From Lunularia cruciata (taxonomy: Eukaryota; Streptophyta; Marchantiopsida; Lunulariales; Lunulariaceae): 64,000 nucleotides of DNA. Location: positions 38,504,501-38,568,500 of the forward strand of contig OX419761.1 of assembly GCA_948567375.1 (NCBI GenBank), written 5' to 3'. The position numbers were made by a program, and so were the translations under genes. This document shows positions 26,192 through 34,434 of the stretch, in pieces (position 1 is the stretch's first letter; each line of letters opens with the position of its first letter). The notes beneath the pieces were generated by a model, which was not told the origin of the DNA, searched no databases, and was given only the letters and a program-made list of their open reading frames with translations.

Positions 26192-26356
26192 ATGGAGATA
26201 ATCTTTCAACTTATGGATAAACTATCCATGAGAGTTAGATTAATATGCACTCTAGGATTTGATGTTGCTATAGAAATCTTGGAGCAACCTGAAACTTTTG
26301 TGTTCCCTAGAGTGGATTATTCTCAGATGGTGTTAGTCATGTATATACTCTATTAG
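26192..26356 (+). CDS. Small ORF C of the young Gypsy element (54 aa), homologous to ORF A
   Basis: ATG at 26192, stop TAG at 26354-26356. The protein starts MEIIFQLMDKLSMRVRLICT and ends ETFVFPRVDYSQMVLVMYIL plus Y. It is co-linear with ORF A, at about 43% identity over 42 residues. It starts 2 nt after the ORF B stop, suggesting re-initiation, and ends 70 nt before the gag-pol ATG. Too short for the usual ORF threshold. No known family. Confidence 0.5.
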   Translation: MEIIFQLMDKLSMRVRLICTLGFDVAIEILEQPETFVFPRVDYSQMVLVMYILY

Positions 26357-26426
26357 TAATAGAGTGAGAGAAAAGAAAAGAGAAAAAACAAATTTTGAGA
26401 GAAAAGAAAGATAGTGAGGGGTTAAG

Positions 26427-29321
26427 ATGGGGAAATTTCCGGTTTTCTTTGGCAAGGATGGAGAAGATGTGGAGGCCTTTGTGAGAGACTTCAAGAGAGC
26501 TTGCATAGGAAACAATGAGAGGAGGAAGAATGAGTGGGCCTCATTATTACCAGATTTCTTTGAGGATGCAGCACTTACATGGTATGAGTCAGAATACCAA
26601 AAGAGAGAGAGGAGAGAGGGGGAAGAGGAGTCTTGGGAGACTTTGACTTCAGCACTCATTGAGAAATTTCTTCCTGATGAGAGTTATGAGAGATTGATGA
26701 GTGAGGTTACATTTCTCAAGCAAGGAGATGGAGAGAAAGTGAGGGTCTATGTGGAAAGAGTGGAAAAGTTGGAGTCCAGATTTCGCATAGTGTTGAGGAA
26801 GGGTGGGGATGATGTGGAGACTACAATGATTGGCATAGGGGCCATGCTCACCAAGAATTTTGTGGGAGGATTGAGACCACAAATTAGAAGCAAGGTGAGA
26901 TATGAGAAACCTTCTTCCAAGGTTGAAGCTATCAAGATCGCAATTCGTATGGAGGAGAGTTTGGAAGGGGATGAGAGTGATTTGGTGGTGAAGGAGGTTG
27001 TGCATCCTCCTCAAGGCTACAAGTATGGTGGAACTTCTGATACTTTGATGACAAGGGTTGCACCACAAGTAGTAGTTGCTCCAGTTCTTGCACCTCCACC
27101 AAAAGATCCACTCCAAACCATCACAGAACAACTTGCGGATCTCAAGATCAATGTGGTGCAACTATGGGAGAAGAGAGAGGTGGATCAGAATGTAGGGAGA
27201 GGGCCTAGGAGTTATGGAAACTATCCATATAGAGGAGGCCAACCAGCCAACAATTTCAATGATAGAAATTGTTTTGGTTGTGGAGGAAGAGGCCATATCC
27301 AAAGGAATTGCCCAAATTCCACTTACCATGGAGGAAGGGGTTATGAGGGAGCCAATAGAGGGAAAGAGGGAGGTAGTGAAACCCAAGTGGCTCCTAATCC
27401 CAACAAAGGTAAGGGGATAGCATCCATAGATGTGGTTGAGAGCAAGTATGAGAAGGGAGAGTGCTCAAACTCCAAGGGTCTTAATTTGGAGCTTTTGGCA
27501 CAAGAGAAGAAGAGAGCTCGTTTTGCAGAGGATGTTCACTCTTCTCAAGGATTTACTTCAAGCAAGGATACTCCTATGTCTACTAGGAGCACTCGCACCT
27601 CAACACCATCAACAACAAAGACTCCAAGGAAGAAGTTGGGGATGGAAGACTTCTTGATCTCAAAGCAACAATGGAACTACAATGTGTTGGAGGATGTTGG
27701 TAGTCACAAGGCTAACATCACAGTGGGCGAATTAATTACTTTGAACCCTACCTTGAGAAAGGAGCTTAGAGGTGGTTTGAGTTCTACAAGGAGCAAGAAG
27801 AAGAAGAAGGCAAAAGTTCCAGTATCAATGGGGGTGGTGGATGCCAAGCCAACACCATGGGAAGCTTGTGAATATGCCTCCAAGATTGATGTGAGAGTGA
27901 ATGGTCACAACATCAAGGATGCATTGGTTGATGGAGGATCAGCAGTGAATGCCATGTCAGAAAGGTTGATGAAGAAGTTGGGTATGATACCCTCAAGACC
28001 TTCAACATTTGTGGTGAGCATGGCAAACAAGCAACAAGTTCGACCAGTAGGGGTGATGGATAAGGTGGTAGTTTCAGTTATGGGAGTTCAAAATCTCATG
28101 ACTTTCCAAGTCTTGAAGGATTCAAGCTATGACTTACTTCTTGGGAGGCCATGGTTGAGAGCAGCACGCACAACTGATCGATGGCACAAAGGGTACTTGA
28201 GGATTGGGCCATCAAACCATAGAGTCACTATTCCTGTGACTAACACCACCAACACTTCACATTCATATACACCATCTTCTGATTATTGGGAATCAGATTT
28301 TGAAGAAGGAGCTTCAGGTGTGGACACAAGCATGGAAGAGGAGACTTCCACGGAGGAGGATGAATCTGAATCTGATTCAGATGTGTATCCTTTGTGTGCT
28401 ATGGATTTTGCACCTAAGCCAGAGGTTTTGAAGGACCCAGATAAATCACCATTGACACTTGAGGAGGTAGAGAGAAGGTTATCTACCCTCAAGTATGGCC
28501 CAAATGTTACCAAGGAGGAGAAGGTGAGATTTGAGGAGATTTTCCGCAAGTTCATCCATGTGTTTGCTTTTAGTTACAAGGATTTGAAGGAAGTCACCTT
28601 GGAGGAGCACAAGATAGAGGTGGAGTCACATGCAAGACCAATCCGCCAAAAGCAACGTCGCATTAGCCCACCAATATCTTTGGTTGTGAAGGAGGAGATT
28701 GATAAGCTCAAGGAGGCTGGATTTATCTTTGAGGTGGAGAATTCAGAATGGGTGTCTCCAATTGTCATTGTGAAGAAAAAGAATGGCAAGCTTCGGGTAT
28801 GTGTGGATTACAAGAAGCTCAATGCTGTTACCAAGAAGGACTACTACCCATTGCCATTCATTGATGAGATCTTGGAGGAGGTTGCAGGTCATGAGAGGTA
28901 CAGTTTTGGAGATGGTTATAGTGGATATAACCAAATCAAGATTGCACCAGAGCATCAACAACTCACCACATTCACCACACCTTGGGGAACTAACGCTTTC
29001 AAGGTCATGCCTTTTGGGCTTTGCAATGCTCCAGCCACATTCCAATGGTTCATGAACAAGGTATTTGAACCTTTCATTGGGAAATTTGTGAGAGATTTCA
29101 TTGATGACTTTTGTGTCTATGGGAGCAAGGAGGAGCACTTTGAGCACCTAATCAAAGTCTTGCAACGCTTGGATGAGGCAAATGCATCACTCAACCCAGA
29201 GAAGTGCATTTTTGGATGTGAAGAAGGTCTACTTTTGGGGCATATCATCTCCAAGGATGGAATAGCAGTTGATCCTGAGAAGGTGAGGAAATCTCAGACC
29301 TTCCATTCCCTTCAAGCTTGA
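26427..29321 (+). CDS. Gag-protease-reverse transcriptase polyprotein of the young Gypsy element
   Basis: 964-aa frame from ATG 26427. Gag: residues 1 to about 280, starting MGKFPVFFGKDGEDVEAFV, with a capsid-like helical region. Zinc knuckle CFGCGGRGHIQRNC at residues 282-295. Protease with D502 in LVDGGSAVNAM, the DGGS form seen in Tat elements. RT: SEWVSPIVIVKKKNGKLRVC at about 772, DGYSGYNQIKIAPEHQ, MPFGLCNAPATFQ, catalytic FIDDF with D893-D894, then LLLGHIISKDGIAV. The frame ends early in a shifted tail (SQTFHSLQA, stop at 29319-29321). RNase H and integrase continue in another frame that overlaps by 4 nt. Gag and Pol are in one frame, as is usual for this lineage. Confidence 0.93.
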   Translation: MGKFPVFFGKDGEDVEAFVRDFKRACIGNNERRKNEWASLLPDFFEDAALTWYESEYQKRERREGEEESWETLTSALIEKFLPDESYERLMSEVTFLKQGDGEKVRVYVERVEKLESRFRIVLRKGGDDVETTMIGIGAMLTKNFVGGLRPQIRSKVRYEKPSSKVEAIKIAIRMEESLEGDESDLVVKEVVHPPQGYKYGGTSDTLMTRVAPQVVVAPVLAPPPKDPLQTITEQLADLKINVVQLWEKREVDQNVGRGPRSYGNYPYRGGQPANNFNDRNCFGCGGRGHIQRNCPNSTYHGGRGYEGANRGKEGGSETQVAPNPNKGKGIASIDVVESKYEKGECSNSKGLNLELLAQEKKRARFAEDVHSSQGFTSSKDTPMSTRSTRTSTPSTTKTPRKKLGMEDFLISKQQWNYNVLEDVGSHKANITVGELITLNPTLRKELRGGLSSTRSKKKKKAKVPVSMGVVDAKPTPWEACEYASKIDVRVNGHNIKDALVDGGSAVNAMSERLMKKLGMIPSRPSTFVVSMANKQQVRPVGVMDKVVVSVMGVQNLMTFQVLKDSSYDLLLGRPWLRAARTTDRWHKGYLRIGPSNHRVTIPVTNTTNTSHSYTPSSDYWESDFEEGASGVDTSMEEETSTEEDESESDSDVYPLCAMDFAPKPEVLKDPDKSPLTLEEVERRLSTLKYGPNVTKEEKVRFEEIFRKFIHVFAFSYKDLKEVTLEEHKIEVESHARPIRQKQRRISPPISLVVKEEIDKLKEAGFIFEVENSEWVSPIVIVKKKNGKLRVCVDYKKLNAVTKKDYYPLPFIDEILEEVAGHERYSFGDGYSGYNQIKIAPEHQQLTTFTTPWGTNAFKVMPFGLCNAPATFQWFMNKVFEPFIGKFVRDFIDDFCVYGSKEEHFEHLIKVLQRLDEANASLNPEKCIFGCEEGLLLGHIISKDGIAVDPEKVRKSQTFHSLQA

Positions 29322-31252
29322 CAAAGTTACGCCAATTCTTGGGGATGGTTGGGTACTATAGGAGGTTCATCTTCTCATTTTCCAACAAGGCTTATGCATT
29401 GACCATCTACATGAAGAAGGGTGTAGATTACATGGTGATTTTGGAAGACAAGGAGGCTCTCAAAGCTTTTGAGGAGCTCAAGCAATCCCTTGTTGTAGCT
29501 CCAATTCTTGCTAAACCTGATTGGAGTAAGCCTTTCATCCTCTACACTGATGCTTCTAATGTAGCTATAGGATGCACTCTTAGTCAATTAGACCAAGATG
29601 TGCATGATCATCCAATAGCTTATGCTAGTAGGCAGATGGTTTCAGCAGAGAAGAACTACTCTGTCACGGAGAGAGAAGGGTTGGCAGTGATCTTTGGTCT
29701 CAAGAAGTTTAGACACTACTTGATTGGAGGGAAAGCCACCATTGTCACGGATCACAAGGCTTTGAAGTACATCTTCAACAAGCCTAATGTTGAAGGGAGA
29801 CTAGCAAGGTGGATGATACTCTTGTCTGAGTATGACTACACCATTGAAGATAGGCCAGGAAAGAAACATGCAAATGCTGATTTATTATCTAGAGCCTATG
29901 ATCATGATGGAGATGAGCCAGTGGATGATTCCTTCCCGGATGAGGAGCTCATGACAATCTCAGTCACTCAAGAGGTTCCAATGGAGTACAAGGAGATTGT
30001 GGATTTTGTGACAAAAGGTAACTATCCAGAAGGGATGCATGCTAGGGAGAGGAAGGCCCTTGCAGCAAGATCTAGACCTTACACAATGGTGGAGGATATT
30101 CTTTTTCACCAAGGAGCAGATGGTCTACTTCGAAGAGCAGTGGGTAAGGAAGAGTCTATCCTACTCATAAAGGAGTTTCATGAAGGTTTAGTATGTGGAG
30201 GACACTTTGCAGGAAAGGTGATTGCTTTCAAGATTCTAGATGCAGGTTACCATTGGAGAGGGATTTTCAAGGATTGTCTTGATTATTGCAAAACTTGTCA
30301 TGTTTGTCAAGCTTTTGCTAGAAAGTCTACATCCACTCCACCACTTAGATCAATTCCATTGCTAGGACCTTTTGAGAAGTGGGGAATTGATTTTGTAGGT
30401 CCTCTCAATAGAACCCCAAGGAACAATCGGTACATTGTGGTAGTTACTGATTACCTTACCAAGTGGGTTGAGGCTAGACCATTGAGGGACAAGAATGAAG
30501 ATGAAGTGGGTAGATTTCTTTATGAACGCATTATCACTAGGTTTGGATGCCCTTTGGAGTTGGTTTCTGATAGAGGAGGAGAGTTTACAGGAAGCATTAC
30601 TACAGCCATGCTACGACATTTCTCTATCACACATAGAGTAACTACATCCTATAAGCCAAATTCCAATGGCTTGGCAGAGAGAACCAATCAGACCTTGTGC
30701 ATGATGTTGGCCAAAGATGCAGAAATGGAGGGGGCTAAACATCATTGGGACAAGAGGATTCATGCAGTTTTGTGGGAGTATAGGAAAACCATGAAAACTT
30801 CCACTGGATATTCTCCATTTCAATTGGTGTATGGTATTGAGTCTACCTTACCTATTCACTTTGATCTTCCTACCTTCCAAAGCATTCATAGGAGATTGAA
30901 GAAAGCACAAGGAGGTGATGCAGAGAAGTCAAGGAAGGATCAACTCATGGAGTTGGAAGAGGCAAGAGCAGTTGCTATGGTTCGAGTGGAGCAAGCCCAA
31001 AGGAAACAAAAGGAGAGTTATGATAAGAGGCAAGACAAGAAGAAGGTGGAGCCTTTCAAAGAAGGTGATTGGGTAATGTTGTTTGATTCCATTCGATTCA
31101 AGAGAGTGCAAAAGAAGTTTTTGCCTAAGTACTTTGGACCTTTCATAGTGGAGAAGGTGTGGGGCAATTACACCTATGATCTCAAGGAGTTGGGAGGAAG
31201 ATACTTTGATAGGATTAACCATGATAAGTTGAAGATGTACCATAGAAGGTAG
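29318..31252 (+). CDS. RNase H-integrase part of the polyprotein, displaced by one frameshift
   Basis: Continues Pol after the break near 29285-29320; there is no ATG at its 5' end (29318 is a TTG codon). The frame opens TKLRQFLGMVGYYRRFIF, the RT connection motif. RNase H: D78 in LYTDASNVAIGCTLS, EREGLAVIFGLKKFRHYL, VTDHKALKYIF, HANADLLSR. Integrase: HHCC zinc region around residues 295-332 (GGHFAGK...CKTCHVCQ), catalytic D358, D418 and E454, giving the expected D-35-E spacing. The C-terminal module FKEGDWVMLFDSIRFKR, with KYFGPFIVEKVWGNYTYDL, is GPY/F-like, with no chromodomain. It stops at 31252, 48 bp before the 3' LTR. All visible catalytic residues are intact. Confidence 0.93.
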   Translation: MTKLRQFLGMVGYYRRFIFSFSNKAYALTIYMKKGVDYMVILEDKEALKAFEELKQSLVVAPILAKPDWSKPFILYTDASNVAIGCTLSQLDQDVHDHPIAYASRQMVSAEKNYSVTEREGLAVIFGLKKFRHYLIGGKATIVTDHKALKYIFNKPNVEGRLARWMILLSEYDYTIEDRPGKKHANADLLSRAYDHDGDEPVDDSFPDEELMTISVTQEVPMEYKEIVDFVTKGNYPEGMHARERKALAARSRPYTMVEDILFHQGADGLLRRAVGKEESILLIKEFHEGLVCGGHFAGKVIAFKILDAGYHWRGIFKDCLDYCKTCHVCQAFARKSTSTPPLRSIPLLGPFEKWGIDFVGPLNRTPRNNRYIVVVTDYLTKWVEARPLRDKNEDEVGRFLYERIITRFGCPLELVSDRGGEFTGSITTAMLRHFSITHRVTTSYKPNSNGLAERTNQTLCMMLAKDAEMEGAKHHWDKRIHAVLWEYRKTMKTSTGYSPFQLVYGIESTLPIHFDLPTFQSIHRRLKKAQGGDAEKSRKDQLMELEEARAVAMVRVEQAQRKQKESYDKRQDKKKVEPFKEGDWVMLFDSIRFKRVQKKFLPKYFGPFIVEKVWGNYTYDLKELGGRYFDRINHDKLKMYHRR

Positions 31253-31286
31253 AGAGACCTTCACTTTGAGGACAAAGTGAAAACTT

Positions 31287-31300
31287 AGTCCGGGGGTAAA
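31287..31300 (+). promoter_or_regulatory. Polypurine tract of the young Gypsy element
   Basis: AGTCCGGGGGTAAA lies directly against the 3' LTR (TGTAACACCC at 31301). Position and the G5 run fit the primer for plus-strand DNA synthesis. Confidence 0.75.
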
Positions 31301-31979
31301 TGTAACACCCATTTGTGCATGTGTGTGGTATTGTGATATTTAGCTTGGTATTACAAGTACTTAAGAGATATTATTTATATAGAGATAAAGGATGGTTCTA
31401 TATTAGTCATGGTTAGCTAAAGTTAGTCATAGCTAAGATAGATAGGACCTTACTTTAGAGGAAGTAGAAAAGATGAGCACCACTATTTTGGATTTTAGTG
31501 TGTTGACTTGGTATTATTCCTAGGTGTTTGGCTTTGGGGAAAGAGTTGAGAACTCTTGGGCCCGCAAGCCTTTTTGTTTTGGATTCTTCTTTAGTCCAAG
31601 GATAGCCCATGTGAAGGAATCCTTGCTTTAGTGGTTGGGTCAAGATAAGGGGAATATGCCCATGTGAATGGATATTCCTTTCTACTTTTTGACTTTACTT
31701 GACTTTTAGTCTAGTAACTTGAGTTACTACGGTAATTAGTAACTTTGGTACGTAACTATTTCACAAGTATATAAACAAGGGGTGAGGAGGTACTCATCAT
31801 CCTTTCATTTGCAACTATCTCTCTCTCATTAAATTCTCTAGTGAGCAATATCTTGAGTCTTGGAGTGTTAGCCTTGGAGGAGTATGATGGAGTTGGGGTT
31901 CCTTGCCTTCTTAGTCCATGGTGCGCTACCATAATAGCCATCATAGGTTCATCATGAGTGAGAGACAGGCCGGCTCACA
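31301..31979 (+). repeat. 3' LTR of the young Gypsy element
   Basis: 679 bp, same ends and length as 24176-24854, with two transitions between the copies. TATA box TATATAAA at 31768-31775. Followed by the target duplication GTCC. Confidence 0.97.
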
Positions 31980-31983
31980 GTCC

Positions 31984-33224
31984 CAACCAATAAGATCAGA
32001 CCGGGGCACGTTGGCATGGTGAGATAGATGAGAAGATGGTGCCAAGTTGGCATGCATTGGCCTTTCTATGTATATGTTTTGAGGCTTTGGTGGTATCTCT
32101 CTCAACGCATACAGGAGGAGTTATTGAGATCACAGATCCAGAGAGTGAAGATATTAGTATAGTTTAGCGAGACATTCATGGTGACGTCTTAATGATGGAC
32201 TATCTTTGCACTGGTGTTGTGGGTGGCACAGTTGGGGCCAAGGAGAGAGATTGTGTCCTTCAATGAGCTAAACAATTGAAATTGGAGGGCAGACACCTTT
32301 TGCGTGTATGAGAGGATGGTAGAGTGCGAGTAGTACCACTTCCATCTTAGAGACCACCGTTGGTCCGTCATGCTCATGAGGAGCAAGGACATTTTGGAGT
32401 AAAGCGTACATATAGCTTACTCTAGAGTCATTATTGGTGGCACGGTATGCAGACCAAGGTACAATAGTTTGTTGCCAAATGTGTGGTTTGTGACCAAGTT
32501 AGAGCATCATTCAATGCTCCTATGCCATAGTTACACCCATTACCTATCACGAGATTGGGTTACTATTGGAGTTTGGACTTTGCTAGACCTTTACCATTGA
32601 GTGTGAGACATCATCAATATGTTTCGGTGATGGTGGTTCTCCAAGTGGATTGAGTTGGTGGCACTTCTTGACAAGTCTAGTGAAGGGACATCTTACTCAT
32701 TCCTAGATCGAGTTCTTAGTCATTTTGGTGCACCACTTGAGGTTTTGATTGATCAGCGTATAGAGTTCTTGGGGGTGTTTTAGGTCTTGTGTGACAAGGC
32801 TTTGATTGATCATCTACTACCTCCCGAGATCACCCTGAGGCAAATGGCTTAGCAGAGAGAGTGGTCCAAACGGTGAAGAAAGGATTGCAAAAGTATGGTT
32901 TGCAAAGAGGCCACTTGGGAGATTGGGATCTCCAGTTACCTTGGTTGGCCTTGGGCTATCAGTTTAGCCGACAAGCCTCCTTAGCATCCTTCTCTCCTTA
33001 CTTCCTACTCTATGGATGAGATCTAGATTTACTTGCAACCATTTGTCAAGATGCTATTGCAGTTTTGGACTTGGATGACCTAGATGTATGGATGAGTGCA
33101 TGTTCTTAGCAGGTAGAGATCTTTCAGAGAGTGATGCCGATGGCCTTTGAGAACTTGATGATTGCTCAGCATAGAGATACTTTATGCTATGCTACCATTT
33201 GAGGAGGAGGTTATAGACCCTCCA
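31984..33224 (+). pseudogene. Integrase remnant of the PHD-type Gypsy element
   Basis: Resumes the host polyprotein after insertion B with DQTGARWHGE in frame with the RNase H end. Zinc-binding region: RHAHEEQGHFGVKRTYSLL, HYWWHGMQTKVQ, FVAKCVVCDQVRA. Core: YYWSLDFARPLP (first Asp), SFLDRVLSHFGAPLEVLID (second Asp region), then DHPEANGLAERVVQTVKKGL (catalytic Glu). Further on are DWDLQLPWLALGYQFSRQAS and SFSPYFLLYG. TAG stops sit where Gln is expected (about 32468 and 32527) and several frameshifts occur. Dead. Confidence 0.88.
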
Positions 33225-33608
33225 TCCGTTGATTTCATCCAAGAGACTATGTATATCTATAGCAAACAACACTAATGACACTTGATGTTTCGACAAGCTG
33301 CACCATCTTGAGAGTGTGTGAGGTTTTGCCATCTGTAGTCCTTGTGTTAGAAGGATATGATGGTGTTGTTTGGAAGGATCATGTGTGCAATTATGCGCCA
33401 TGCCACCTCCTAAACATTGATGGTACTATGGACCGAAGCTTGGCACTTGTACGTGCAAGCTTGAGGTGTATGTTATGTGGCTCTTCTAATGGAGCTGCTA
33501 CTATGTTAGTGTGTGATAGTTGTTTGAGAGGATGGCATATAGCATGTTTGACTCCTCCCATCATAGTGGTTCCTCAAGGACAATGGTTATGTCATAGATG
33601 TACTTGAC
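33225..33608 (+). pseudogene. Integrase C-terminal module fused to a PHD finger (end of the Gypsy Pol)
   Basis: One frame reads FHPRDYVYL, one TAG, then QTTLMTLDVSTS and onward to TGA at 33606-33608. The first part is the integrase C-terminal module. It is followed by a C4HC3 PHD finger encoded at 33467-33602: CMLC, an 11-residue spacer, CDSC, GWHIAC, then WLCHRC. Counted from Met 33275 the ligands are C65, C68, C80, C83, H88, C91, C106 and C109, with the usual Trp two residues before C106. PHD fingers commonly read histone H3 tails; here one occupies the place a chromodomain has in chromoviruses. The finger itself has no break; the TAG upstream does. Confidence 0.85.
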
Positions 33609-33766
33609 ATATAGCTAGTTCATTCTTTATATAGTATAGATTGCAGACAAGTGATTAGCAATGGGGCTCCATAGCACCCGACCTTTTGATCTTTGCCCGT
33701 CATAGAGTATACCATATACTTGGAGTAGATGACTATCTAGAGTTAGAGGGACCTAAACACCAGCTA

Positions 33767-33776
33767 GGAGGGCGAT
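33767..33776 (+). promoter_or_regulatory. Polypurine tract of the PHD-type Gypsy element
   Basis: AGGAGGGCGAT directly precedes the right LTR start TGTGCCACTTTAG at 33777. Confidence 0.55.
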
Positions 33777-34334
33777 TGTGCCACTTTAGAATCTATGTAT
33801 GACTTATGTGTGAGTTGTGCTTCTATAGTGTATGATGTTGACAACGATGTATGTTGTGTAGTGATGTATATACGCACAACAATTATCATGCCATTTGTAG
33901 TGTTGCATCTAGATTGCTCGGACACCGGGGTTGCAATGATAGTAGTTAGAGGTATTTTAGTAGTTTCCTATAGATTACTTTCTGATGGTTTAATTTTGTG
34001 TTTGGGGTCCTGACTTCACAGTAGGGCCCACCATCACTTTGCATTGTTTGCACCGTCAAGTGTGCCGTAAGCGAGACCATTAGGGTTTCAGACCTAGCTC
34101 AAGTCAAAGGGTATACTTTCAAAGTGTAGCTCTAGAGAACTCACTTCTTTGATGTTGAGCCTTCGAGTTTCTTGCTATGGTGGACAGAGGCCGGCGAGCG
34201 TCACATGGATTCTTTTAGCTAGAGTGGGTGTGGCTTGACTGTAATTAGTGCCCAATTGTTGGCAGTTTATAGAGTGATAGACCAAATACTAATCTGAGTT
34301 GAGTTCATTTGAGAGTTGTAAACAATCTGATTAT
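33777..34334 (+). repeat. Right LTR of the PHD-type Gypsy element
   Basis: Starts TGTGCCACTTTAGAATC after the polypurine tract. The part from 33891 aligns with the left LTR 12789-13489. The expected CA end seen at 13489 reads TATT here. Its first 100 bases are repeated immediately afterwards at 34335. Confidence 0.8.
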
Positions 34335-34434
34335 TGTGGCACTTTAGAGTCTATGTATGACTTATGTGTGAGTTGTGCTTCTATAGTGTATGATGTTGAC
34401 AACGATGTATATTGTGTAGCAATGTGTATATGCA
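34335..34434 (+). repeat. Partial second LTR in tandem
   Basis: TGTGGCACTTTAGAGTC... matches 33777-33876 closely ('tatgtatgacttatgtgtga', 'gttgtgcttctatagtgtat', 'gatgttgacaacgatgtat') and then diverges. The position, head-to-tail with the right LTR, suggests the start of a second LTR or of a tandem element whose remainder was lost. Confidence 0.75.

Larger units (their letters stand above)
24172..31983 (+). mobile_element. Young Tat/Athila-like Ty3/Gypsy LTR retrotransposon (with 4-bp target duplication GTCC)
   Basis: 7804-bp element (24176-31979) with two 679-bp LTRs, TG...CA ends, a primer-binding site matching tRNA-Asp, three small ORFs before gag, a gag-pol frame with one break, and a polypurine tract. 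The flanking duplication GTCC is at 24172-24175 and 31980-31983. Removal with one GTCC restores the host frame (NPC, then PNQ). RT block DGYSGYNQI and the FIDDF box, together with the tRNA-Asp primer, point to the OTA (Tat/Athila) branch. No chromodomain follows integrase. LTR divergence of 2 in 679 indicates a very recent insertion. Confidence 0.93.
12789..34334 (+). mobile_element. Decayed Ty3/Gypsy retrotransposon with C-terminal PHD finger, interrupted by two insertions
   Basis: About 10 kb once the two later insertions are subtracted. Order on the + strand: left LTR, leader, gag with zinc knuckle, protease, a long spacer, reverse transcriptase (19081-19840), insertion A (19841-23565), RNase H (23571-24175), insertion B (24176-31979), integrase, PHD finger, polypurine tract, right LTR. 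Coding parts are broken by many stops and frameshifts. Across both insertions the host frame is continuous after removing the insert with one target duplication, so both landed while the host was already in place. The order RT-RNase H-integrase is that of Gypsy elements. No autonomous function remains. Confidence 0.88.

Noticed and set aside
26427-28555. Numerous opposite-strand ORFs inside gag-pol (for example 26649-27161, 28283-28555)
   Set aside because: They are shadows of the strong coding frame on the + strand, rich in Ser/Leu/His as expected, with no motifs.
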